Shown here piece by piece: positions 41,856 to 49,490 of a stretch of DNA of 64,000 nucleotides. Where the stretch lies: the NCBI GenBank assembly GCA_024228935.1, contig JAAESX010000349.1:1-64000 (forward strand), in the 5' to 3' direction. Numbering within the stretch: position 1 is the stretch's first letter; each line of letters opens with the position of its first letter. A program made the translations under genes and the position numbers. The DNA comes from Pseudomonadota bacterium (GTDB lineage: Bacteria > Myxococcota_A > UBA796 > CAJQPC01). The notes beneath the pieces were generated by a model. That model worked only from the letters and a program-made list of their open reading frames with translations, was not told where the DNA came from and searched no databases.

Positions 41856-42689
41856 CTATGCGGCGAGGACCCGACGCTCGACGAAGCCGTCCACCAGCGT
41901 CACGAAGCGGCCCAGGTGGTCCAGGTAAGGCGCGTGGCCGTAGCCGGGGGGCTCGACGAAGCTCGCGGTCTTCAGGTGCTCGCGGAAGAACTCGAGGCCC
42001 GTCGCTGGGAGCACGCGGTCGTCGGTCCCCCAGAACACCAGGGTCGGCACGTCGACCAGGGCCAGCTCCTCGGCCGTCAGCAGGTGCTCGCGGCTGATCT
42101 GCTCGACGAAGTTGCGGATGTTCTGCCGCTTCATCCGGATGCGAGCGCCCCAGGCGAAGACGTGTCGGGCCTGGCTGCGACCCTGGAAACGGTCCACGAA
42201 GCCCAGGGCGAGCTCGTGGCTGTGCAGGCGGAAGTTGTCGAGGAGCGTGGTCAGTTCGGCCTCGGACATGGGGGCGCCACCCGGCGACGCCAGCACCAGC
42301 GCCAGGACGCGGTCCCTCTCCTCGAGCGCGGCTCGAATCGCCACCAGGCCCCCGAGACTGTTGCCGAACACGATGGCCGGCTCGTCGAGGACAGAACGGA
42401 GGGCGGGCGTCAGGCGCTCGCGAATCGCCTGCGGGGTCATGCCGGCGTTGGGGGCCGGGCTGAAGCCGTGGCCCGGGAGGTCGGGGGCGATGACCCGACG
42501 GTGCCGCTTGGCGAGCTGGGTCATCAGCGGCACGTAGTCGAGGCCGCAGCTGGCGAGGCCGTGCACCAGGACCACAGGCGGTCGCTCACCGCGCCCCTGG
42601 AGCTCGAGCACGTGGATGCCGTCGACGACGCGGGTGCGGAACCCGAGCCGCCTCGCGCCTGTGAGGCGGAGGCGGTCCATCGCTCGCAT
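41856..42689 (-). CDS. Alpha/beta hydrolase
   Basis: A protein of 277 residues from an ATG at 42689 (MRAMDRLRL). A longer open frame starting at 42752 would begin inside the operator and was rejected. The fold shows VVLVHGLASCGLDYV, the nucleophile elbow Ser in FGNSLGG (about residue 110), Asp in WGTDDRVLP and His in GHAPYLDHL. No close match to HsaD; the reaction may be hydrolysis of an ester or carbon-carbon bond of a steroid intermediate. It is divergent from the P450 operon and shares the operator pair at 42745-42781, so it appears to be a single-gene unit of the regulon. Confidence 0.8.
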   Translation of the reverse strand: MRAMDRLRLTGARRLGFRTRVVDGIHVLELQGRGERPPVVLVHGLASCGLDYVPLMTQLAKRHRRVIAPDLPGHGFSPAPNAGMTPQAIRERLTPALRSVLDEPAIVFGNSLGGLVAIRAALEERDRVLALVLASPGGAPMSEAELTTLLDNFRLHSHELALGFVDRFQGRSQARHVFAWGARIRMKRQNIRNFVEQISREHLLTAEELALVDVPTLVFWGTDDRVLPATGLEFFREHLKTASFVEPPGYGHAPYLDHLGRFVTLVDGFVERRVLAA

Positions 42690-42744
42690 GACGGTGGGCC
42701 CGGGCACGGCCCGAATTCTAGCAGCATCCGGCCCGCTTTCCAGA

Positions 42745-42758
42745 TAGAACACGTTCTA
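42745..42758. promoter_or_regulatory. KstR-type operator TAGAACACGTTCTA (for the hydrolase)
   Basis: A perfect palindrome on the hydrolase side of the divergent region, 55 nt before its ATG. The partner site is 23 bp away (start to start). Confidence 0.85.
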
Positions 42759-42767
42759 GTGTTCTGG

Positions 42768-42781
42768 TAGAACACGTTCTA
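42768..42781. promoter_or_regulatory. KstR-type operator TAGAACACGTTCTA (for the P450-cofG-cofH operon)
   Basis: An exact copy of the neighbouring site, 17 nt before the P450 ATG at 42799. A GAGGAG ribosome binding site lies between the operator and the start. Confidence 0.85.
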
Positions 42782-42798
42782 GTGTTGAGGAGCGTCGG

Positions 42799-43965
42799 AT
42801 GGACATCGACCTGCTGAAGAGCGAGACCCACATCGACCCGTGGCCCACCTACGACTGGATGCGCGAGAACGCTCCGGTGTACTGGGACGCCACGAACGAG
42901 ATCTGGGCGGTCACGCGCTACGCCGACATCATCGCGGTGTCCCGGGACGCCGAGACGTTCATCTCTGGCGAGGGCAACCGGCCGAAGATGCCGGGCGAGC
43001 CGAACTTCATCAACATGGACGGGAAGGCGCACATGCAGCGCCGCTCGCTGGTCCAGGACCTGTTCACGCCGAAGGCCGTGGCCACGGCCGAAGGCTTCAC
43101 GCGTGAGGTCTGCATCGAGCTGCTGGACAAGGTCGCCGACAAGGGGGAGTGCGAGTTCGTCGATGACATCTCCGCCCCGCTGCCGCTGCGCCTCATCGCC
43201 ACCATGCTCGGCGACCCCCCCGAGGTCCACGACCGGCTCTCGAAGTGGATGGACATCTTCACGAAGGGCGGCCAGGGACCCGAGTATGTGACCGAGGAGG
43301 TCCAGGAGACCTTCATGGAGTTCGCGGCGCACCACTTCGACGAGGTCGAGAAGCGCGAGGGATGCCCCGCGCACGACATCCTCTCGATGTGGATGAACGC
43401 CGGCAAGAGCGGCTGCCCGATGGACGAAGAGGCCGTCTTGTTCGAGCACGTCATGCTGCTGGTCGGCGGCAGTGAGACCACGCGCAACGCCATCACGGGC
43501 GGGCTCATGATGCTCATGGAGCACCCGGAGCAGTGGGACTACCTGGTCGAGCACCCCGAGGGCATCCCCAACGCGTGCGAGGAGATGATCCGCTGGGTCA
43601 GTCCCTTCATCAACATGACCCGGACCGTGAGCAAGGACACCGTCTTCAACGGCGTGGAGCTCAAGGAAGACGACGAGATCATGATGATGTACCCGGCGGC
43701 GAACCGGGACCCGCGTGCGTTCGATGACCCGCACACGTTCAACATCCACCGCGAATTCGGCACGAAGGACAAGAAGCCCATCGCCTTCGGGTACGGTCGG
43801 CACCACTGCCTGGGCGCCCACATTGCGCGGCTGGAGATGCATGTCATGTTCGAGCAGATCTTCAAGCGCTGGAAGAGCGTCCGCATGAACGGCGAGCCCG
43901 AGTACCGCATCAGCTCCTTCATCCGCGGCGTGAAGCACCTTCCCATCGCGTTCGAGCTCCGTTGA
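42799..43965 (+). CDS. Cytochrome P450, steroid C26-hydroxylase-like (CYP125/CYP142 group)
   Basis: A protein of 388 residues. The I-helix motif LLVGGSETTRNAITGG, the ExxR motif in CEEMIRWVSP and the haem loop FGYGRHHCLGAH with the cysteine ligand are intact. The GGSETTRNAITGGLM form is typical of CYP142/CYP125, which oxidise C26 of cholesterol to start side-chain degradation. It is near the usual length of bacterial P450s. It leads an operon with cofG and cofH, an unusual combination. The one-base overlap (TGATG) couples it to cofG. Exact subfamily would need a phylogeny. Confidence 0.82.
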   Translation: MDIDLLKSETHIDPWPTYDWMRENAPVYWDATNEIWAVTRYADIIAVSRDAETFISGEGNRPKMPGEPNFINMDGKAHMQRRSLVQDLFTPKAVATAEGFTREVCIELLDKVADKGECEFVDDISAPLPLRLIATMLGDPPEVHDRLSKWMDIFTKGGQGPEYVTEEVQETFMEFAAHHFDEVEKREGCPAHDILSMWMNAGKSGCPMDEEAVLFEHVMLLVGGSETTRNAITGGLMMLMEHPEQWDYLVEHPEGIPNACEEMIRWVSPFINMTRTVSKDTVFNGVELKEDDEIMMMYPAANRDPRAFDDPHTFNIHREFGTKDKKPIAFGYGRHHCLGAHIARLEMHVMFEQIFKRWKSVRMNGEPEYRISSFIRGVKHLPIAFELR

Positions 43966-44957
43966 TGCTGGAAGGCCCCACCTCGAGGCTCGCTCGGCGC
44001 GCGTCCCAGCGACGGGACCGAGCCTGGGGGCGACGCCTCACGTGGTCGCCCAAGGTGTTCCTGCCGCTCACGAACCTGTGCCGGAACCGCTGCGACTACT
44101 GCGCCTTCCGGCAGAGGCCGGGCCAGGACCACACGATGCTCCCAGACGAGGTCGAGGCGACTCTGCAGGCGGGCCGAGACGCCGGCTGTACGGAGGCGCT
44201 CTTCTGTCTGGGCGACACCCCGGAGTCGATGTTCCCGCACTACCGGGCCCAGCTGGACGAGCTGGGGCACGAAAGCACCGTCGACTACCTGGTGGCGGCG
44301 GGCCGGCGGGCGGTCGAGCTGGGACTCCAGCCGCACACGAACGCGGGAATCCTGAGCTCTTCCGACATGATCCGGCTGATGGAGGTCAACGTCAGCCTGG
44401 GACTCATGCTCGAGACGACGAGCGAGCGGCTCGCGGAGCGCGGCGGTCCACACGCCGCAGCGCCGGACAAGAACCCGGCGGTTCGCCTTCGGATGCTCGA
44501 GGAGGCGGGACACCTGGGCATCCCGTTCACGACGGGGGTGCTGGTCGGCATCGGCGAGACCGAGCCGGAGCTCATCGAGACGCTCGTCGCCATCCGCGAG
44601 CTCTCCCGTCGCCACGGAAACATCCAGGAGGTGATCGTGCAGCCGTTCCGGGCACATGCAGGGACGCGCATGGCTGACTGGCCGGAGCCGGATGACCAGG
44701 TGCTGCTGCGCGCCATCGCGCTGGCCCGGCTGATCCTGGACGACGACGTGAGCATCCAGAGCCCGCCCAATCTGGCGGGGCTCGAGGTCCTGCTCGACGG
44801 GGGCTGCAACGACCTGGGTGGCATCAGCCCGGTCACGCCGGACTTCATCAACCTCGAGCACGCCTGGCCGCACATCGCGGGACTCGAGGCCGAGGCCGAG
44901 GCACTGGGCTTCCGGATGGAGCGGCGGCTGCCGGTCTACGGTCGGGTGGCGGGATGA
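43965..44957 (+). CDS. cofG: F0 synthase subunit 1 (7,8-didemethyl-8-hydroxy-5-deazariboflavin synthase)
   Basis: A protein of 330 residues; the ATG at 43965 overlaps the P450 stop (TGATG), and a TTG one codon earlier is less likely. The radical-SAM cluster is Cys39-x3-Cys43-x2-Cys46 in NLCRNRCDYCAF. The LSSSDMIRLMEVNVSLGLMLETTSERL, FTTGVLVGIGETEPELIETLVAIRELS and QEVIVQPFRAH stretches are characteristic of CofG. With CofH it makes the deazaflavin ring F0 from tyrosine and the riboflavin precursor. In actinobacteria these two are one fused protein, FbiC; they are separate here. Confidence 0.88.
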   Translation: MLEGPTSRLARRASQRRDRAWGRRLTWSPKVFLPLTNLCRNRCDYCAFRQRPGQDHTMLPDEVEATLQAGRDAGCTEALFCLGDTPESMFPHYRAQLDELGHESTVDYLVAAGRRAVELGLQPHTNAGILSSSDMIRLMEVNVSLGLMLETTSERLAERGGPHAAAPDKNPAVRLRMLEEAGHLGIPFTTGVLVGIGETEPELIETLVAIRELSRRHGNIQEVIVQPFRAHAGTRMADWPEPDDQVLLRAIALARLILDDDVSIQSPPNLAGLEVLLDGGCNDLGGISPVTPDFINLEHAWPHIAGLEAEAEALGFRMERRLPVYGRVAG

Positions 44958-46093
44958 ACCTGGGCCACGTCCGCAGGCTCCTGACGCTGCGCGGGGACGA
45001 CCTGGTCGCGCTGGGACGCGACGCGGATGCCCGTCGGCGCGAACAGGTGGGCGACGACGTGACCTACGTCGTGAACCGGAACATCAACTTCACCAATGTC
45101 TGCGCCAAGAGCTGCCATTTCTGCGCGTTCGCTCGGGGGCGTCGGTCCGAGCAGGCGTACCTGTTGCCCGAGGGCGAGATCGTGCGCCGGGCCGTCGAGG
45201 CCTGGGAGCTGGGAGCGAGCGAGGTCTGCCTGCAGGCCGGACTCCACCCCGATGTCGACGGCATGGACTACGTCAGGCTGGTCGAGCTCATCCGTGCCGC
45301 GGCTCCGGGACTGCACCTTCACGCGTTCTCCCCGGCCGAGGTGACGTGGGGAGCGGGACGGGCCGGGCTCTCGGTGGTGCAGCTGCTCACGCGCCTCCGG
45401 GATGCGGGGCTTGGCTCGGTGCCGGGCACGTCGGCGGAGATCCTCGATGACGGCGTCCGTCGTGAGCTGGCGCCTGGGCGCATCTCGACCGCACAGTGGG
45501 TCGAGGTCATCCGCGGGGCCCACGACCTCGGCATCCCGACGACGTCCACGATGATGTTCGGCCACCTGGAGACGCCGGAGCACGTCGCGGCCCACCTGCT
45601 GCTGCTGCGCGACCTGCAGCGGGAGACGGGCGGCTTCACCGAGTTCGTGCCCCTGGCCTTCGTGCACGCCGAGGCCCCGCTCTTCGCCCGTCGGCCGGAT
45701 GTACGCCCGGGCGCGGAGTCCGACGAGATCCGGGCCGTGTATGCCACCGCTCGGATGGTGCTCGGCGAGCACATCCCGAACCTGCAGGTCTCCTGGGTCA
45801 AGCACGGCGTCGACGAGGCGCGGGACCTGTTGGACTGGGGCGTAAACGACCTGGGTGGCACGCTCATCAACGAGAGCATCAGCACCACGGCGGGGGCCGG
45901 TCACGGTCAGCTGGTGACCCCGGCCGCGCTGCGGGGGCTCATCGAGGACGCCGGTCGCGTCCCCGTCGAGCGCACGACGCTGTACGAGCGGTGCCACACG
46001 GTCGAGCACCCGCTGGATGCGTGCGAGGACGGCGACTTCGGCTCGTACGTGACGACCGCCCGGGACTACGCCTGGAGCGCCCCGAGGCGCTGA
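44954..46093 (+). CDS. cofH: F0 synthase subunit 2 (tyrosine-utilising radical SAM enzyme)
   Basis: A protein of 379 residues from an ATG overlapping cofG by ATGA. The radical-SAM cysteines are Cys50-x3-Cys54-x2-Cys57 in NVCAKSCHFCAF. YLLPEGEIVRRAVEAWELGASEVCLQAGLHPDVDG, GTSAEILDDGVRRELAPGRIS and TSTMMFGHLETPEH match CofH. It produces the tyrosine-derived intermediate that CofG condenses. The last 28 nt overlap, on opposite strands, the end of the convergent fadE28 gene. Confidence 0.88.
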   Translation: MNLGHVRRLLTLRGDDLVALGRDADARRREQVGDDVTYVVNRNINFTNVCAKSCHFCAFARGRRSEQAYLLPEGEIVRRAVEAWELGASEVCLQAGLHPDVDGMDYVRLVELIRAAAPGLHLHAFSPAEVTWGAGRAGLSVVQLLTRLRDAGLGSVPGTSAEILDDGVRRELAPGRISTAQWVEVIRGAHDLGIPTTSTMMFGHLETPEHVAAHLLLLRDLQRETGGFTEFVPLAFVHAEAPLFARRPDVRPGAESDEIRAVYATARMVLGEHIPNLQVSWVKHGVDEARDLLDWGVNDLGGTLINESISTTAGAGHGQLVTPAALRGLIEDAGRVPVERTTLYERCHTVEHPLDACEDGDFGSYVTTARDYAWSAPRR

Positions 46094-46962
46094 AGCATCT
46101 GGCTGGCGCCCCCGTGGACGAACTCCAGCCGCTTGCCCATCAGGTAGAAGCCGTGGAGCGGGTAGTCGCGGTCGAAGCCCATGCCGCCGTGCAGGTGCTG
46201 CGCGGCGGACAGGACCTTGTGGCTGCCCTCGGCCGCCCACCAGGCGGCGATGAGGACCTCGCGCTGGGCGGTGTTGCCGCGGCTCCGCTGGGAGGCGGCC
46301 TGCCACAGGGTGACCTCCATCGACTGGACATCGATCCAGGCGTCGGCGGCGCGCTGGCTCACCGCCTGGAAGGTCGCGATCGGCTTGCCGAACTGCTGTC
46401 GCTTGCTGACGTACTGGCTCGTCATCTTCAGAGCGGCCTTGCAGAGGCCGAGCGTCACCGCGGCGCGGCCCAGCTGCGCCCCGAGCTCCCAGTCCGCGGG
46501 GTCCTGCTCGAGCTTCGTAGCGGGCGTCCCCTCGAACCCGAGCACGCCGAGCTGCTGGTCGTCCGTGGCGAGCTGGTCGTCACGCTGGCAGTCCGAGAGC
46601 GCCACCTCGTACAGACCGTCCGGCGTCGTGACGACCGCGTGGGTCGAGGCCGAGGCTGCCGGGACACAGAACTTGGACCCGAACAGCTGACCGCCTTCGA
46701 CGCGCGTCGGCGTCGAGCCGTCGATCCACGCGCCGGTCCGCCGCTCACCGCTTCCGCCCTGGCCGAGGACCAGGTGCTCGAAGAGAGGCGCCTTCGAGCC
46801 GGCTCGTCCGACCTCGATCAAGAGCGTGCAGACATCGAGCGGGTCGTCCAGGTCCAGCACACCGGCCTCGGCGAGATCCCCGAACGGTTCCGGCGACTTC
46901 TTCAGGATGTCGCGGGCGAGCTCGCGGATCGCGCCCTGCATCTCGGTGGGGGCCCAGTTCAT
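46066..46962 (-). CDS. Acyl-CoA dehydrogenase companion subunit, FadE28-like (ChsE1)
   Basis: A protein of 298 residues from an ATG at 46962, overlapping the FadE29-like stop. It is a short ACAD: the C-terminal domain reads YVSKRQQFGKPIATFQAVSQRAADAWIDVQ and LHGGMGFDRDYPLHGFYLMGKR. FadE28 with FadE29 forms the alpha2-beta2 enzyme that dehydrogenates the three-carbon side chain. The FAD-binding end is reduced, as expected for the companion. It is the last of ten genes in the minus-strand operon and overlaps cofH at its 3' end. Confidence 0.78.
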   Translation of the reverse strand: MNWAPTEMQGAIRELARDILKKSPEPFGDLAEAGVLDLDDPLDVCTLLIEVGRAGSKAPLFEHLVLGQGGSGERRTGAWIDGSTPTRVEGGQLFGSKFCVPAASASTHAVVTTPDGLYEVALSDCQRDDQLATDDQQLGVLGFEGTPATKLEQDPADWELGAQLGRAAVTLGLCKAALKMTSQYVSKRQQFGKPIATFQAVSQRAADAWIDVQSMEVTLWQAASQRSRGNTAQREVLIAAWWAAEGSHKVLSAAQHLHGGMGFDRDYPLHGFYLMGKRLEFVHGGASQMLQRLGALQA

Positions 46963-48116
46963 CGCTTGCTCCTCGGCATGCGCAGCCCGGCGGCCGCGAT
47001 GATGTCTCGCTGGATCTCGTTGACCCCGCCCCCGAACGTGAGGACGAGCGTCGCGCGGTAGTGGCGCTCGAGGTCTCCCGAGAGCACCGCTCCCCGGGTC
47101 CCGCGCTGGAGGATGCTCGCCGGACCGACGACCTCCATCAGCTGGCGGTAGGCGGAGACGTACAGCTCGCTCCCGTAGACCTTGAGCCCGCTCGCCTCGT
47201 GGTAGTCGAGGCGCCCTTCGCCCAGGTTCCAGGCCTGCTTCCAGTTCAGCAGCTTCAGGACCTCGAGGCGGGCATCGACCTCGGCCAGGTTCCGCTGGAC
47301 CCAAGGCTGCGAGATCGTTCCGTTCTCGCGTGCGTAATCGCGGACCTCGTCCAGGAGTCGGGCCAGCGGGCCGACCATCATCAGCGCGATGCGTTCGTGG
47401 TTGAGCTGGCTGGTGATCATTCGCCAGCCGCCGTTCTCGGGTCCGACCCGCATCGTCTTGGGGACTCGGACCTTGTCCAGGTAGACCGCGTGCAGGTTGC
47501 TGTCGCCGAGGTTCTGGATGGGCGTGGTGCTCACGCCCTCGGCGTCCATGGGGACCATGATGATGGTCAGGCCCTTGTGCTTCGGTGCGTCCGGGTCCGT
47601 TCGAACGGCCAGCCACAGGTAGTCCGCGAAGTCCGCGAGACTGATGAAGATCTTCTGGCCGGTGATGATGTAGTCGTCGCCGTCGGACTCGGCGCGTGTC
47701 GCCAGCCCCGCCAGGTCCGTGCCGGCCTCGGGCTCGGTGTACCCGATGGAGAAGTGCAGCGTTCCCGCAAGGATCCGAGGCAGGAACTGGGCCCGCTGCT
47801 CGTCGGTGCCCTGCGCGGCGAGCGTGGGTCCGACGGTGCAGAGGGTCAGGAGCGGGATGGGGAAGCCGATGCGATGCATCTCGTCGAAGAACAGGAACTC
47901 CTCGATGGGGGACCGGCCCTGTCCGCCGTGCTCCTTCTTCCAGCCGACACCCAGCCAGCCCGCCTCGCCCAGCTTCTCCATGGCGGCGAAGTAGTGGGGC
48001 CCCCCGCCGTCGGTCTCCTGGACCTCGGCGACGAGCTCCGAAGTCATGAGCTCGGAGATGAGCGCCCGGATCTCGGCACGGAAGGCGTGCTGTTCCGGGG
48101 TGAAGTCGATGAACAT
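46959..48116 (-). CDS. Acyl-CoA dehydrogenase, FadE29-like (ChsE2)
   Basis: A protein of 385 residues starting at an ATG overlapping the thioesterase stop by one base. The N-terminal text MFIDFTPEQHAFRAEIRALI, then LGVGWKKEHGGQG, IGYTEPEAGTDLAGLATRA and LTFGGGVNEIQRDIIAAAGLRMPR closely parallels FadE29. It carries the full FAD-binding C-terminus and is the catalytic partner of the FadE28-like gene next to it. The pair acts on the short propionyl-type side chain of the sterol. Operon context (DUF35/thiolase, FadD19) supports a side-chain role. Confidence 0.84.
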   Translation of the reverse strand: MFIDFTPEQHAFRAEIRALISELMTSELVAEVQETDGGGPHYFAAMEKLGEAGWLGVGWKKEHGGQGRSPIEEFLFFDEMHRIGFPIPLLTLCTVGPTLAAQGTDEQRAQFLPRILAGTLHFSIGYTEPEAGTDLAGLATRAESDGDDYIITGQKIFISLADFADYLWLAVRTDPDAPKHKGLTIIMVPMDAEGVSTTPIQNLGDSNLHAVYLDKVRVPKTMRVGPENGGWRMITSQLNHERIALMMVGPLARLLDEVRDYARENGTISQPWVQRNLAEVDARLEVLKLLNWKQAWNLGEGRLDYHEASGLKVYGSELYVSAYRQLMEVVGPASILQRGTRGAVLSGDLERHYRATLVLTFGGGVNEIQRDIIAAAGLRMPRSKR

Positions 48117-48781
48117 CAGGGGAGCTCTCCAGAGGGGATGACACGGCGGGCCATCTCGGGGTCGATGGCGACGAACACGCCGTGGCAGTCCGCCAGCCTT
48201 TCGCCGTCACGGACGCACTTGCCCTCGATGGTGAGCTTGCGGCGCTTCCGGCCCGTCACCTGGACGGAGAACGTGACCTCGGTGTGCAGCGGGACGGGGC
48301 GGTGGTAGCGAATGGTCAGCTCGGTCGTGAGCGCACCCTCGCCGCCCATCACGATGGCGTGGCCGCAGATCTGGTCGAAGCAGGCCGCGACGATGCCGCC
48401 GTGGGCCATGCCGGGGGCGCCCACGTACCGCTCGTCCAGGGCGACGACACAGGTCGTGATGTCGCCTTCGGTCTTCGCCAGGAGCGGCGGCGCGATGGGA
48501 TTGCAGAGGCCCATCATGGCGCCGCGGTCCGGGTACTTCGCAGGGACCGTGACGTAGCTTCCGTCGGCGTAGGCCTGTCGCGAGGTCCGTCCAGGGGGCA
48601 CGAGCGCGAGCGCCTGTTCGACGAGCACAGCGGCCTGTTCCAGCCCCTGCTCGCTGTCGATGCAGCGCTGGTTCAGCTCGCGCAGCAGTGCGGAGAGCCG
48701 CCGGCGAGCGGTCCACTCGGCGTCGACCTCGTCCGGGATCTCCCAGAACGAGCGCACGTGATCAGTACGCGAGCCAGCCAC
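48116..48781 (-). CDS. PaaI-type acyl-CoA thioesterase
   Basis: A protein of 221 residues (GTG at 48781; a GTG at 48757 would remove the first eight codons and the overlap with the SDR gene). The hot-dog fold of the 4HBT/PaaI family is clear in MAHGGIVAACFDQICGHAIV, with strands TTELTIRYHRPVPLHTEVTFSVQVTG and a final KCVRDGERLADCHGVFVAI. The N-terminal 90 residues form a helical extension (RRRLSALLRELNQRC). Such enzymes free CoA from stalled acyl thioesters. It sits between the SDR and FadE29-like genes in the side-chain operon. Confidence 0.75.
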   Translation of the reverse strand: MAGSRTDHVRSFWEIPDEVDAEWTARRRLSALLRELNQRCIDSEQGLEQAAVLVEQALALVPPGRTSRQAYADGSYVTVPAKYPDRGAMMGLCNPIAPPLLAKTEGDITTCVVALDERYVGAPGMAHGGIVAACFDQICGHAIVMGGEGALTTELTIRYHRPVPLHTEVTFSVQVTGRKRRKLTIEGKCVRDGERLADCHGVFVAIDPEMARRVIPSGELP

Positions 48782-49490
48782 CGTCCACCGGGATCACCGA
48801 GCCATTCACGTAGCGAGACTCCTCGCTGGCGAGGAAGAGGGCGACGTCGGCGACGTCCATCGCTCGTCCGGCCGGGGGGATGGTCTGGAAGTATGCCGAG
48901 TACCGCTCGATGCCCTGGGCATGGGGCACGTCCCGCATCTGCATCTTGGTCTGGATGGACCCGGGGGCCATCGCATTGCAGCGGATGCCCTGGTTTCCGT
49001 AGTACCAGGCGATGGAGCGCGTCATACCCAGCAGTGCGTGCTTGCTCGTCGTGTAGCTGGCCCCGGCGCGGCCCCCGGACAGCGAAGCCGCCGAGCACGT
49101 GTTCACGATGCTGCCGCCGCCGTTCTCGATCATCTTCGGGATGGCCGCGCGGCTGGCGAAAAAGGGCCCGTCGACGTTCACCGACATGACCTTCCGCCAC
49201 AGCTCGTCGTCGACCTCGCACAGTGGGGTCAGCTTGTCGAGGACGCCGGCGTTGTTGCACAGGATGTCGACGCGCTGGCGGTCGAAGATCGGCTCGACCT
49301 GCTCCTTGACGGACAGGTTCGCGACGATCGTCTCGATGCCGTCGAGCTTGCCTGCGAGCTTGGTCAGGCCCGCCTCGTCCAGGTCCACGGCGACCACGTG
49401 GGCCCCTTCGGCATGGAAGCGGCACGCGATGCTGCGCCCGATTCCGCTGGCCGCGCCGGTGACGACGGCGACCCTTCCTTCGAGTCTCAT
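48762..49490 (-). CDS. Short-chain dehydrogenase/reductase
   Basis: A protein of 242 residues from an ATG at 49490, overlapping the fadD19 stop (ATGA). Motifs: VTGAASGIGRSIACRF, NNAGVLDKLTPL, Ser in NTCSAASLSGGRAGASYTTSKHALLGMTRS with Y-x-x-x-K, and NAMAPGSIQTKM. The C-terminal VNGSVIPVDGGW completes a classical SDR. It resembles hydroxysteroid dehydrogenase-type or 3-oxoacyl reductase SDRs, but the substrate cannot be told. The position, downstream of the side-chain CoA ligase, suggests an alcohol/ketone step in side-chain or C17 chemistry. Confidence 0.8.
   Translation of the reverse strand: MRLEGRVAVVTGAASGIGRSIACRFHAEGAHVVAVDLDEAGLTKLAGKLDGIETIVANLSVKEQVEPIFDRQRVDILCNNAGVLDKLTPLCEVDDELWRKVMSVNVDGPFFASRAAIPKMIENGGGSIVNTCSAASLSGGRAGASYTTSKHALLGMTRSIAWYYGNQGIRCNAMAPGSIQTKMQMRDVPHAQGIERYSAYFQTIPPAGRAMDVADVALFLASEESRYVNGSVIPVDGGWLAY

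Noticed and set aside
42690..42752. An N-terminal extension of the hydrolase starting at 42752
   Set aside because: It would begin inside the operator palindrome and adds non-conserved residues; the ATG at 42689 gives a normal fold start.
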